A stretch of DNA of 15,957 bases from positions 1 to 15,957 of the forward strand of contig DAHWBL010000300.1 in NCBI GenBank assembly GCA_027323595.1, written 5' to 3'. This DNA comes from Acetobacteraceae bacterium. Lineage in GTDB: Bacteria; Pseudomonadota; Alphaproteobacteria; Acetobacterales; Acetobacteraceae. How positions within the stretch are numbered: position 1 is the stretch's first letter; each line of letters starts with the position of its first letter. Both the position numbers and the translations under genes were made by a program. Below are positions 1 through 7,072 of the stretch, in pieces. The notes beneath the pieces were generated by a model. That model worked only from the letters and a program-made list of their open reading frames with translations. It was not told the DNA's origin and ran no database searches.

Positions 1-826
1 GTTGCTGTCGGTGCCGGCGGCCGACCGGGAGTTGCTGCCGGAGGCAGCGGGCGGCGAGGGGATCACGGTTGTCGAGGATGAGGCGTATGCGCCGGAGATT
101 CCGGCGGGGATGGGCGGGTGGATGCAGCAGCAGGTGTGCAAGCTGTCGGTGCATCACACCGGGTTTGCCGACGCCTATGTGACGATCGATTCGGATTCCT
201 ATTTCGTCGGGCCGCTGCGCGAGGAGCATGTGTTCGACGGTGAGCGGCGGCTGGTGGTGTACTCGAAGCTCTACACGGTGTTCGAGGCGCCGCCGGCGGG
301 CAATGAGAATCTGCTGGCCTGCCTGCGCGACGAGGCGGCGATCGCGGTGGGGGACGCGCGGTATTTCGATTTGGCCGGCGGGTCTTTCGAGGGGTTCGAT
401 GAGCGGCTGGCCGGCTACCGCGAGCGCGCGGCGGCGGCGGGGGGCTATGAGGCGGCGGGGTTTGGCGCGCTGGAGCGTTCGGCCTGGCTGTTTGATCTGT
501 TCGCGATACCCAACAACGCGATTTTGCAGCCGGGGCAGATTCTGCATGCGCCGTTCCTGGCCGGGTTCGAGGGGTTCATGGCGGATCAAGGGATGGGCCT
601 GTCGGATGTGATCAAGCTGATTCCATGGGAATATAACTGGTATGCGGCCTACAGCATGACCGCGCACGCGGACGTGGCGCGCGGCGGCCTGTCGCTGATT
701 TTGCATTTCGCCTCCGAGCCGGCGGTGGAGGCGGCGAAGGCGGCCGGGGTGAGTGCGGAGATGATCGGGCGGCGGTTTCCGATTTTGCAGATGGCGGCGC
801 GGCATTTCGATCGGGAGGAGTTTTGA
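1..826 (+). CDS. DUF6492 family protein, 5'-truncated by the window edge
   Basis: The reading frame is open from the first bases and stops with TGA at 824-826, so the true start is probably upstream of the window. About 274 residues are visible. Recognisable parts are a GWMQQQVCKL segment, the acidic block YVTIDSDSYF near residue 62 (resembling the DxD metal/nucleotide-sugar site of GT-A glycosyltransferases) and a later IPWEYNWYAAY segment. These match what I recall of DUF6492 proteins, which are often encoded in surface polysaccharide clusters. The reaction is unknown; a sugar-transfer role is inference from the DSDS block and the glycosyltransferase gene that follows 120 bp downstream. Codon use is very GC-rich, like most of the window. 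No signal peptide or membrane segment is seen in the visible part. Confidence 0.65.
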   Translation, partial: LLSVPAADRELLPEAAGGEGITVVEDEAYAPEIPAGMGGWMQQQVCKLSVHHTGFADAYVTIDSDSYFVGPLREEHVFDGERRLVVYSKLYTVFEAPPAGNENLLACLRDEAAIAVGDARYFDLAGGSFEGFDERLAGYRERAAAAGGYEAAGFGALERSAWLFDLFAIPNNAILQPGQILHAPFLAGFEGFMADQGMGLSDVIKLIPWEYNWYAAYSMTAHADVARGGLSLILHFASEPAVEAAKAAGVSAEMIGRRFPILQMAARHFDREEF

Positions 827-896
827 GGGTGGGTGGAGCGCTAGTATTTTCATCGCTTTATATCTTTTTGGTCGACCGTTGCCATCGGCATGTTTG

Positions 897-924
897 TTGG
901 CCACGCGTCAAGAAGATTTGTAAT
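897..924 (+). promoter_or_regulatory. Putative promoter of the glycosyltransferase gene
   Basis: TTGGCC (897-902) and TGTAAT (919-924) are separated by 16 bp, fitting a sigma70-type promoter (4/6 and 5/6 consensus matches). A run of eight T follows from 924. Transcription would begin near 931, giving a leader of about 16 nt with the ribosome binding site GAGGGG at 936-941. This is pattern matching in an AT-rich spacer, where chance matches are common. Confidence 0.3.
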
Positions 925-946
925 TTTTTTTCACTGAGGGGCGGCG

Positions 947-1999
947 GTGTCGATTTTTAGAAATGATGACGTGATGAATTTTGCAATGGGCATGACGCTT
1001 TTAAGCGTTGATCCACCGATCATATTTACCTCGACGACAAACCTGATTGAAATTCCGAGCGTAGAAAAGAGTACAATCGAGGTTCTGTGCGAAGTTTTTG
1101 CGGATTCTCCCATCCCACCATATTTCCTGATTTCGCCAAGCTGGCATTTCCCCGAAATCATCCGCGACAATCCGGCGGGAATCGCGATGCTGCGGTCCGC
1201 GCAGCGTCGAGCGGGAAAGCAAACCGTCATCATTCTTGGAAATGAGCCAGAAGACGAGGCGTTAGCGTCAAACTTAGAGTTCGGCTTCGCTAATGTCCAT
1301 CAAAACGCGATGGTTGATGAGAGTACGTTTCAGCCGATTGAGAGCTGTCCGAAAGATTTTGACGCAATTTATAATGCGAAATTTTATTCATTCAAACAAC
1401 ACCGCCTAGCTTTACGCATTCGTCGCTTATGTTTGCTTTACGCCATGGCTGATCTTAGCGGAGGTGATATTTATAGCGAACTGCGCCAGTCGCTTCCCGA
1501 ATCGGCTTTTCTTAATGGAGACCCACGCAACCCAGAGATGTTTGTTCGATTTGGGCGCGAGGACGTGAACGCGCAAATTAATCGAGCAAAGGTCGGCCTC
1601 GCATTGTCGCCGGTAGAGGGCGCCATGTATGCAAGCGCCGAGTATCTTTTCGCCGGCTTGCCGGTTGTGTCGATCCCGAACCGAGGGGGACGCGACGCCT
1701 TTGCCCATCCCGATCACTGGATCACCGCCCAGCCATATCCGGATGATATTGCGTCCGCGGTTGACGAGTTGATCGCGCGCCAACTTCCGCCGCACGAAAT
1801 TCGGCGGGCCGCGTTAGAACGGGCGGCGATTTACCGAAACAATCTGGTCGTATTGATAAACCGCTTGCGTGAGGAGGCCCTGGTGGCTTCTGATTGGTCA
1901 ACAGATTGGGGCTGGATTCGCCGATACCACGGCGGCTTCGATTATCAGACAATGCGAAATATCCGTGCCTATTACGAAAGAGCCGAATCGCAAGCGTGA
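947..1999 (+). CDS. Probable GT-B fold (GT4-like) glycosyltransferase
   Basis: The 350-residue product has no signal peptide or obvious membrane helix. Its clearest motif is in the C-terminal half, residues 221-242, containing EGAMYASAE: E224 and E232 form an EX7E pattern, followed by AGLPVVS. This is the usual nucleotide-sugar binding site of GT4-type retaining glycosyltransferases, so sugar transfer in cell-surface polysaccharide synthesis is likely; donor and acceptor cannot be told. The N-terminal half (residues 1-200) is not recognised. I chose the GTG at 947 because GAGGGG lies 5 nt upstream; ATG at 974 is the alternative. The gene is visibly richer in A/T and in AT-ending codons than its neighbours, which suggests acquisition by transfer. 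It converges on the IclR gene. Confidence 0.6.
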   Translation: MSIFRNDDVMNFAMGMTLLSVDPPIIFTSTTNLIEIPSVEKSTIEVLCEVFADSPIPPYFLISPSWHFPEIIRDNPAGIAMLRSAQRRAGKQTVIILGNEPEDEALASNLEFGFANVHQNAMVDESTFQPIESCPKDFDAIYNAKFYSFKQHRLALRIRRLCLLYAMADLSGGDIYSELRQSLPESAFLNGDPRNPEMFVRFGREDVNAQINRAKVGLALSPVEGAMYASAEYLFAGLPVVSIPNRGGRDAFAHPDHWITAQPYPDDIASAVDELIARQLPPHEIRRAALERAAIYRNNLVVLINRLREEALVASDWSTDWGWIRRYHGGFDYQTMRNIRAYYERAESQA

Positions 2000-2086
2000 C
2001 AGACCGAACGCGGCGTGATTCGATGATTGGTCCAGCGAAAATCGTAGATAGTCACCGAATTGCTCCGCCTTGAAAATGCGGGGTTC

Positions 2087-2151
2087 GGGGCCGTCGGCCC
2101 CGGCGGGTCCAGGTCGGAGCCCGGTGCTTTGCGTGGCGGGATGCTCCCGCC
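2087..2151. repeat. Two GC-rich hairpins between convergent genes
   Basis: Two perfect inverted repeats lie close together. GGGGCC/GGCCCC flanks GTC at 2087-2101, and GGCGGGA/TCCCGCC flanks TGC at 2135-2151. They occupy the 181-bp gap between the convergent glycosyltransferase and IclR genes. Neither is followed by a clear T-run on either strand, so they are not classic intrinsic terminators, but they may act as bidirectional transcript ends or belong to a REP-like intergenic family. The remainder of the gap shows no gene. Confidence 0.45.
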
Positions 2152-2180
2152 CTACCGTTGTGGGGGCGGTGGCGCGGGCT

Positions 2181-2999
2181 CTACCCGAGGAGGAGGGGGC
2201 GGAGTTCGGCGGCGGTGGTTTGCAGGGCGGGCAGGGTGGTGGCGAGCAGTTGGGCTTGGGTGGTTTGGCTGGCCTGGGCGGAGGTGTTGAGCGCGGCGAT
2301 GGTTCGGCCGGTGGCGGTGCGCAGGGGCACGGCGAGCGAGAGCAGGTCGATTTCCATTTCCTGGTTGACCAGGCAGTGGCCTTGCTGGCGGGTCTCGCGC
2401 AGGCGGTCGCTGAGTTGGGCGGGGTCGGTGATGGTGTGCGGGGTGAGGCGGGTGAAATTGTGGGTGGCGAGCCAGGCCTGCTGGTCGGGCTCGGGGAGTT
2501 CGGCGAGCAGCACACGGCCCATCGACGTGCACCAGGCGGGCAGGTGGGTGCCGACGTCGCGGTGCAGCGAGGCGAGGCGTTTGCGCGAGGAGCGGGCGAC
2601 GTAGACCACCTCGTCGCCGTGCAGGATGGAGACCGAGCAGGAGGCGCCGAGGCGGTCGGACAGGCGTTCGAGGAAGGGCTGAACCACGCGCGGCAGGGCC
2701 GAGGAGCTGAGATAGGCCTGGGCGAGGGTGAGCACGCCCGGGGAGACGCCGAAATGGCGGCCGTCGGCATCGACGTAGCCCAGCGCCTGCAGGGTGAGCA
2801 GGCAGCGCCGCACGGTGGCGCGGGGGAGTTTCACGACGCGCGCGACCTCGGCGAGCGTCATGCGTTCGTTCTGCTGGGTGAAGGCGCGCAGCACCAGCAG
2901 GCCGCGGGCGAGCGTGGGCAGGAAGTCGCGGTCGGCGCGACGGCTGCCGGGGGGCGGTTTTTCGATGAGATCGATGTGGGGAAATGCGGGGGCGGTCAT
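2181..2999 (-). CDS. IclR family transcriptional regulator, PcaR/PcaU/PobR subgroup
   Basis: A 272-residue protein with the IclR layout: a winged helix-turn-helix at about residues 28-90 (MTLAEVARVVKLPRATVRR) and an effector-binding domain at about 100-265. The segment GTHLPAWCTSMGRVLLAE at about 150-167 closely matches the signature of the PcaR/PcaU/PobR subgroup, which controls protocatechuate and 4-hydroxybenzoate catabolism. It is the last gene of the Rieske operon; its ATG overlaps the stop of the preceding gene as ATGA (2996-2999), so translation is probably coupled. It most likely senses the aromatic substrate or product and controls this operon, hence also itself, through the palindrome upstream of the ferredoxin gene. 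IphR, the regulator of the isophthalate operon of Comamonas, is an IclR-type repressor and a reasonable analogue. Class is certain; the ligand is unknown. Confidence 0.9.
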   Translation of the reverse strand: MTAPAFPHIDLIEKPPPGSRRADRDFLPTLARGLLVLRAFTQQNERMTLAEVARVVKLPRATVRRCLLTLQALGYVDADGRHFGVSPGVLTLAQAYLSSSALPRVVQPFLERLSDRLGASCSVSILHGDEVVYVARSSRKRLASLHRDVGTHLPAWCTSMGRVLLAELPEPDQQAWLATHNFTRLTPHTITDPAQLSDRLRETRQQGHCLVNQEMEIDLLSLAVPLRTATGRTIAALNTSAQASQTTQAQLLATTLPALQTTAAELRPLLLG

Positions 3000-3454
3000 A
3001 CCCGCAGGGCCGTCAGCATGTCCTCGACATAGTCGGGGTCGGCGGCGCGCACGAGCATCTGGGCGTAGGGGCGCAGGTGGCGCAGGCGTTCGGGCAGTTC
3101 GGTGGCGCGTTCGGGGGTGTCGAGCACGAACACGGTGACCGGCAGGCGGCGCAGGTGGCAGGCCTCGGCGATGAGGGAGGCGGCGGGCGAGTCCTCGCCG
3201 GAGGTGGAGATCATCACCAGCAGGTCGGTGCCGTCCAGCGCCGCGATCAGCGCGGTGGCGGCGGCGACCGGGTCGGGCAGGGCCGCGAGTTTGAGGGCGA
3301 GGCGGCCGGGGTGGTCGCGCAGCAGGTGGGTGACGAAGGGTTCGCAGGCGCGGTCGAGCGCGACCAGGTGGGCGCTGCGCGGGCGGCTGTTCGGGTAGGG
3401 CACCCGAAACGCCGCCTCGCGCGCGCTGGCCATGCGGGCGGATTCAGTTTGCAT
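2996..3454 (-). CDS. Small unrecognised protein, Rossmann/SIS-like, in the dioxygenase operon
   Basis: I do not recognise this 152-residue protein. Its centre, LLVMISTSGEDSPAASLIAEA followed by LPVTVFVLD (about residues 78-112), has the beta strand, small/hydroxyl loop and helix rhythm of a sugar-isomerase (SIS) or Rossmann-type domain, but it is far shorter than the usual SIS proteins. No signal peptide or membrane segment is visible. It lies 41 bp after the oxygenase gene and overlaps the IclR gene by 4 bp, so it is transcribed with both. The start is uncertain: ATG 3454 gives the longest product, ATG 3433 is seven codons later, and neither has a good ribosome binding site. A 37-bp tandem duplication covers this start. 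It could be a chaperone, ligand-binding or assembly factor for the pathway, but the sequence does not decide. Confidence 0.65.
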   Translation of the reverse strand: MQTESARMASAREAAFRVPYPNSRPRSAHLVALDRACEPFVTHLLRDHPGRLALKLAALPDPVAAATALIAALDGTDLLVMISTSGEDSPAASLIAEACHLRRLPVTVFVLDTPERATELPERLRHLRPYAQMLVRAADPDYVEDMLTALRV

Positions 3455-3491
3455 GGCGAAAGGTCGCCATGCGGGAAGACTCAGTTCGCAT
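3429..3491. repeat. Imperfect 37-bp tandem duplication at a gene start
   Basis: Segments 3429-3454 and 3466-3491 match at 22 of 26 positions, offset by 37 bp; both contain GCCATGCGGG and end in GCAT. On the - strand both begin with an ATG. The outer ATG (3491) lies 4 nt after the oxygenase stop codon but is one base out of frame with the downstream gene: it opens a 15-codon ORF that closes with TGA at 3444-3446, just past the ATG at 3454. Confidence 0.75.
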
Positions 3492-3495
3492 CTTC

Positions 3496-4782
3496 TCAGA
3501 CCGAGGTTTGCCGCACGCCGGGGCGGACGATGAGCGCCTCTTTCGCCGCCTCGGTGTAGGGCTGGTCGGGGGGCAGGATCAGGGCGGCGGAGCGGATGCG
3601 CTGGTGGGCGGGATCGACACCGGGGGGCACCGCGCCTTTTTCGGCGTGGGCGCGCGCGGCGCGCAGCAGGCGGTTGCGGGCCATGATGATGCCGTTGTCG
3701 GTGCCGACCAGGTTTTCCTTCGTGCGGTCCACGATGGGGCCCATGCTTTCCTGCAGGGATGCGTCCTGCATGGCGATGCCCTCGACGCCGCTGTAGGTGA
3801 GGCCGGCCTTCTGGCCGGCGCGGTCGATCAGATAGTCATTGTCCTTGTTGGCGGCGGGGCGGAAGGTTCCGGGCACGTAGGCGACGTGGACGCCCTTGCC
3901 TTCCTCCATCGCGCGGCGCTCGGTGTCGGTCAGCGCGCGGGTGGGGTGGTAGTCGTAGCTCCAGGCCCAGCAGGTTTCGTCGTCGATGGGGATCCAGAAA
4001 TGGCCGTGCACCGGGTGGTCGGCGCGTGGCGGGATCATGGTGAAGCTGGGCATCACCCACGGCGTGATGCGCCAGTAGTAGTTGCCCTCCTCGGCGTTGC
4101 GGCGCACGCCGATCCATAGGCCGCCGGGGGATTCGGCGACCTCGAACACCGGGGCGGTGTCGGCGCGGTTGTAGTCGTTGCCCTTGGCGCCGTGGAACAG
4201 CGGGTCGGTTTCGAGGTTGCGGCCGTGCAGGAAGGTGACGTGCGAGCTGTCGATGCCGCCTTCCATCGCCTGCAGCCAGTTGCTTTCCTGCAGGCGCTTG
4301 GAGGTGAAGCTCTGCGCGGCGGGCACGGTGGCGAATTCCCACTCGGGCAGCGGCGGCTCGGAGTCGGGCGGTCCCATATAGGTCCAGAGCACGTCGCCGA
4401 TTTTCACCAGCTTGTAGCCGGTGAGCTTGATGCGTTTGCAAAAGCCGTTGGCGGCGGGCTCGGAGGGGACCTCGGTGCATTGGCCGGAGACGTCGTATTT
4501 CCAGCCGTGATAGGGGCAGCGTATGCCGCCATCCTCGACCCGGCCGAACCACAGCGAGACGCCGCGATGGGCGCAGAATTCGTCGATCAGCCCGTATTCG
4601 CCGTTGGTGTCGCGCACCGCGAGCAGGCGTTCGCCGAGCAGCTTCACGCGCACCGGCGGGCAGTCGTTTTCGGGAAGTTCGCTGGCCAGCAAAGCCGGCA
4701 TCCAATAGGCGCGGAAGAAGTTGCCCATCACCGTGCCGGGGCCGGTCTGGGTGAGAAGCTCGTTTTGTTCGCGGCGCAGCAT
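3496..4782 (-). CDS. Rieske non-heme iron oxygenase alpha subunit, phthalate dioxygenase type
   Basis: A full-length 428-residue terminal oxygenase. The N-terminal Rieske [2Fe-2S] domain has C70-A-H72 and C89-PY-H92, giving CxH and CxxH with 16 residues between. The catalytic domain has the mononuclear iron motif NWLQAMEGGIDSSHVTFLHG with D178, H181 and H186, and a later segment near residue 335 (MQDASLQESMGPIVDRTKE) typical of the phthalate 4,5-dioxygenase/aromatic-carboxylate group. These enzymes work as alpha-only trimers that cis-dihydroxylate an aromatic carboxylate, and no beta subunit gene is present here. Electrons would come from the ferredoxin and reductase of the same operon. The gene starts 17 bp after the reductase stop, with GGAG upstream of the ATG. 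Substrate is inferred from the PdxA-family neighbour as isophthalate-like, but other aromatic acids or O-demethylation cannot be excluded. Confidence 0.9.
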   Translation of the reverse strand: MLRREQNELLTQTGPGTVMGNFFRAYWMPALLASELPENDCPPVRVKLLGERLLAVRDTNGEYGLIDEFCAHRGVSLWFGRVEDGGIRCPYHGWKYDVSGQCTEVPSEPAANGFCKRIKLTGYKLVKIGDVLWTYMGPPDSEPPLPEWEFATVPAAQSFTSKRLQESNWLQAMEGGIDSSHVTFLHGRNLETDPLFHGAKGNDYNRADTAPVFEVAESPGGLWIGVRRNAEEGNYYWRITPWVMPSFTMIPPRADHPVHGHFWIPIDDETCWAWSYDYHPTRALTDTERRAMEEGKGVHVAYVPGTFRPAANKDNDYLIDRAGQKAGLTYSGVEGIAMQDASLQESMGPIVDRTKENLVGTDNGIIMARNRLLRAARAHAEKGAVPPGVDPAHQRIRSAALILPPDQPYTEAAKEALIVRPGVRQTSV

Positions 4783-4799
4783 GATGGGGAACTCCGATG

Positions 4800-6044
4800 C
4801 TAGGTGGCGCGTTGGGCCTTGAGGGATTTGAGGAGGTCGGCGAGTTTGACGGCTGGGTCAGCGAGTTGCGCGGGGTCCGGGGTGGCGCGCAGGGCGATCA
4901 CTTCTTTGGCGAAGCGCAGGTCGCGGGCGGCGTCGAGCCCGATGGCGCCGATGAGCAGGCCGTCGGCGAGGAAAAAGCGCAGCGCGGGGCCGTCGCCCAA
5001 TGTGCCGCGGGCGATGATGGTGGCGGTGTCGTCGGGCAGGCCGGCGATTTGCAGATTGTGGCCGAACTGGTCGGACCAGAACCAGGGCACCTCGGCATAG
5101 TCCTTGATCTCACCGAGGATGTCGCGGGCGACCGCGATCGCCTGGTTCTGCGCGTTCTGCCAGCTTTCCAGGCGCAGGAGGCGGCCCAGGATGGGGTTGG
5201 GGTGGCGGGTGCAGTCACCGCAGGCCCGGATGGCGGGGTCCGATGTGCGGCCGTGGGTATCGACCAGGATGCCGTTGTCGGTGGCAAGGCCTGCGGTTTC
5301 CGCCAGCTCGACATTGGGGATCACGCCGATGCCCACGATGATGGCGTCGGCCGGGAATGTTTCGGTTTCGGTATGGACCACCGCGCCGGCCGGGGTGGTC
5401 TCGATGCGGGTGGTGAGCGCGCCGGTGCGGATGCGCACGCCCTGGCGGGCATGTTCGGCGGCGAACCAGTTCGCGACTTCGCTGCTGACACCGCGGGCGA
5501 GCACGCGCGGGGCCATTTCCAGCACGGTGACGTCGGCGCCGCGCGCGCGTGCGGCGGCGGCGGTCTCCAGCCCGATATAGCCCGCGCCGATGACCACCAC
5601 GCGCTTGCCGGGCGCGAGCGCGTGCAGAAGTTTCTGGGTGTCCTCGATGGTGCGGATCACCTGCACGGCTTGGTGTTCGGCGCCGGGGATGGTGAGGTGG
5701 CGTGGGCGCGCGCCGGTGGCGAGCACCAGGGCGGTGTAGGGAAGTTCGCTGCCGTCATCGAGAAGAACCAGCTTGCGGTCGCGGTCGATGCGTTCGGCGC
5801 GGCGGCCCAGATGGCGGGTGATGTGGTGCTCGTCCCACCAGGGGGCGGGGCGGACCCAGGCGATCTTGTCGGCGCCGCCCTCGGCCAGCATTTCCTTGGA
5901 CAGAGGCGGGCGCTCATAGGGCAGATGCGCCTCGTCGCCGACCAGCGTGATGGGGCCGGTGAAGCCGCCCTGGCGCAGCGCCTCGATGCAGCGCCCGCCG
6001 GCCTGGCCGCCGCCGATGACGACGATGGATTGCGGCGCGGCCAT
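4800..6044 (-). CDS. NAD(P)H-dependent FAD ferredoxin reductase (BphA4-like)
   Basis: A 414-residue flavoprotein of the rubredoxin/ferredoxin reductase type. It has an N-terminal FAD dinucleotide-binding motif IVVIGGGQAGG (residues 7-17), the PYERPPLSKE signature (42-51) usual in oxygenase-coupled ferredoxin reductases, the ATGARPR segment (109-115) and a second dinucleotide motif VVVIGAGYIGLE (149-160) for NAD(P)H. A GDC motif near residue 280 completes FAD binding. It should pass electrons from NADH to the Rieske ferredoxin encoded first in the operon. Its ATG overlaps the stop of the PdxA-family gene by one base (TGATG at 6042-6046), so the two are translationally coupled. This is the reductase type found with biphenyl and toluene dioxygenases, not the FMN/plant-type ferredoxin reductase usually partnered with phthalate oxygenases. 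Confidence 0.9.
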   Translation of the reverse strand: MAAPQSIVVIGGGQAGGRCIEALRQGGFTGPITLVGDEAHLPYERPPLSKEMLAEGGADKIAWVRPAPWWDEHHITRHLGRRAERIDRDRKLVLLDDGSELPYTALVLATGARPRHLTIPGAEHQAVQVIRTIEDTQKLLHALAPGKRVVVIGAGYIGLETAAAARARGADVTVLEMAPRVLARGVSSEVANWFAAEHARQGVRIRTGALTTRIETTPAGAVVHTETETFPADAIIVGIGVIPNVELAETAGLATDNGILVDTHGRTSDPAIRACGDCTRHPNPILGRLLRLESWQNAQNQAIAVARDILGEIKDYAEVPWFWSDQFGHNLQIAGLPDDTATIIARGTLGDGPALRFFLADGLLIGAIGLDAARDLRFAKEVIALRATPDPAQLADPAVKLADLLKSLKAQRAT

Positions 6045-7048
6045 CAGGCGGCGCGGGCGAGCGCGGGGGCGCCGGCGAGACGCAGCACCGCCTCGACCAC
6101 CGCCTCGGGGCTCGCCTTGTTCTGGCCGGCGATGTCGAGGGCCGAGCCATGCGCCACCGAGGAGAACAGGATGGGCGTGCCGATGGTGAGGCCGGCGGTG
6201 CGGTTGGTGGCGAGCAGCTTGGCGGCCAGATGGCCCTGGTCGTGGATCATCACGATGAAGGCGTCGTAGCCGGATTTGTGAAACATCGTGTCGGCGCCGA
6301 AGGGACCTTCGATGACCGCACCGGTGGTGGCGCGCGCGCGGGCCATGGCGGGCTCAATGATTTTTTCCTCGTCGTCGCCGAACAATCCGTGTTCGGAGGC
6401 GTGCGGGTTGAGGCCGGAGACGGCGATGCGCGGTGTGGCGATGCCGAAATGGCGCAGCACGCGGTCGGTGGCCTCGATCGCGTCCTGCACGCGCTCGGTG
6501 GTGATCAGCTCCAGCGCGCGGCGGACGCCGACATGCAGGGTGACATGGACGATGCGCTTTTCGTCGAAGCACAGCATCAGATAGGCGTCATCGACCGGGG
6601 TGTCGGTGCAGCGGGCGACGAAGGTGGGGTAGCCGTCGAACGCGATGCCGGCGAGCTGGATGGATTGCTCGGTCTGCGGGGCGGCGACCACGCCGGCGAC
6701 CTCACCGCGCATGGCCGCGCCGATGGCGGCCGCCGCGGCCTCGGTGGCGGCGCGCCCGTGGACGGCGGCGATCTGGCCCAGCTTGAGGGTTTCGTTGCCG
6801 AACAGATCATGGTGCCACAAGGCGACGGTGCCGTCGGGCACGCTGAGCGCCTCGGCGGGGGAGGAGACGTTCTGCACCGGCACCTGGATGCCGCAGGCGG
6901 CGGCATGGGCGTCCAGCGCGCGGCGGTCGCCGACCAGCAGCGGGCGGCAGGCGGCGCGGGCGCGCGGGTCGGCGGCGGCCTTGAGGGCGATTTCGGGGCC
7001 GATGCCGGCCGGGTCGCCGAGCGCGATGGCGATGATTTTCTGGTTCAT
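6044..7048 (-). CDS. PdxA-family dehydrogenase, probable decarboxylating cis-diol dehydrogenase (TphB/IphB-like)
   Basis: A 334-residue protein of the PdxA family (4-hydroxythreonine-4-phosphate dehydrogenase), with GDPAGIGPE at residues 11-19, VTLHVG around H172, GLNPHASE around H216 and MIHDQGH around H269; the three histidines are the expected metal ligands. The segment that contains GHTE in biosynthetic PdxA reads GYPT here (139-142). Since that segment helps hold the phosphorylated substrate, an unphosphorylated substrate is likely. TphB and IphB, which oxidise and decarboxylate the cis-dihydrodiols of terephthalate and isophthalate, are PdxA relatives, and the gene is embedded between ferredoxin and reductase genes of a Rieske dioxygenase, so this role fits best. 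A GGGGGAA ribosome binding site precedes the ATG. A true pyridoxine-synthesis role is the less likely alternative. Confidence 0.85.
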   Translation of the reverse strand: MNQKIIAIALGDPAGIGPEIALKAAADPRARAACRPLLVGDRRALDAHAAACGIQVPVQNVSSPAEALSVPDGTVALWHHDLFGNETLKLGQIAAVHGRAATEAAAAAIGAAMRGEVAGVVAAPQTEQSIQLAGIAFDGYPTFVARCTDTPVDDAYLMLCFDEKRIVHVTLHVGVRRALELITTERVQDAIEATDRVLRHFGIATPRIAVSGLNPHASEHGLFGDDEEKIIEPAMARARATTGAVIEGPFGADTMFHKSGYDAFIVMIHDQGHLAAKLLATNRTAGLTIGTPILFSSVAHGSALDIAGQNKASPEAVVEAVLRLAGAPALARAA

Positions 7049-7072
7049 GTGTTCCCCCGTTTTTTGGATGGT

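Noticed and set aside
931..1233. Small - strand open frame opposite the glycosyltransferase gene
   Set aside because: It has no recognisable domain and is fully contained in the antisense of a gene with an intact EX7E motif and a good start.
4797..6269. Long + strand open frame of 490 codons opposite the ferredoxin reductase gene
   Set aside because: It is Gly/Ala/Asp/Val-rich with no recognisable motif and lies antisense to a well-supported gene; such frames are common opposite GC-rich codons.
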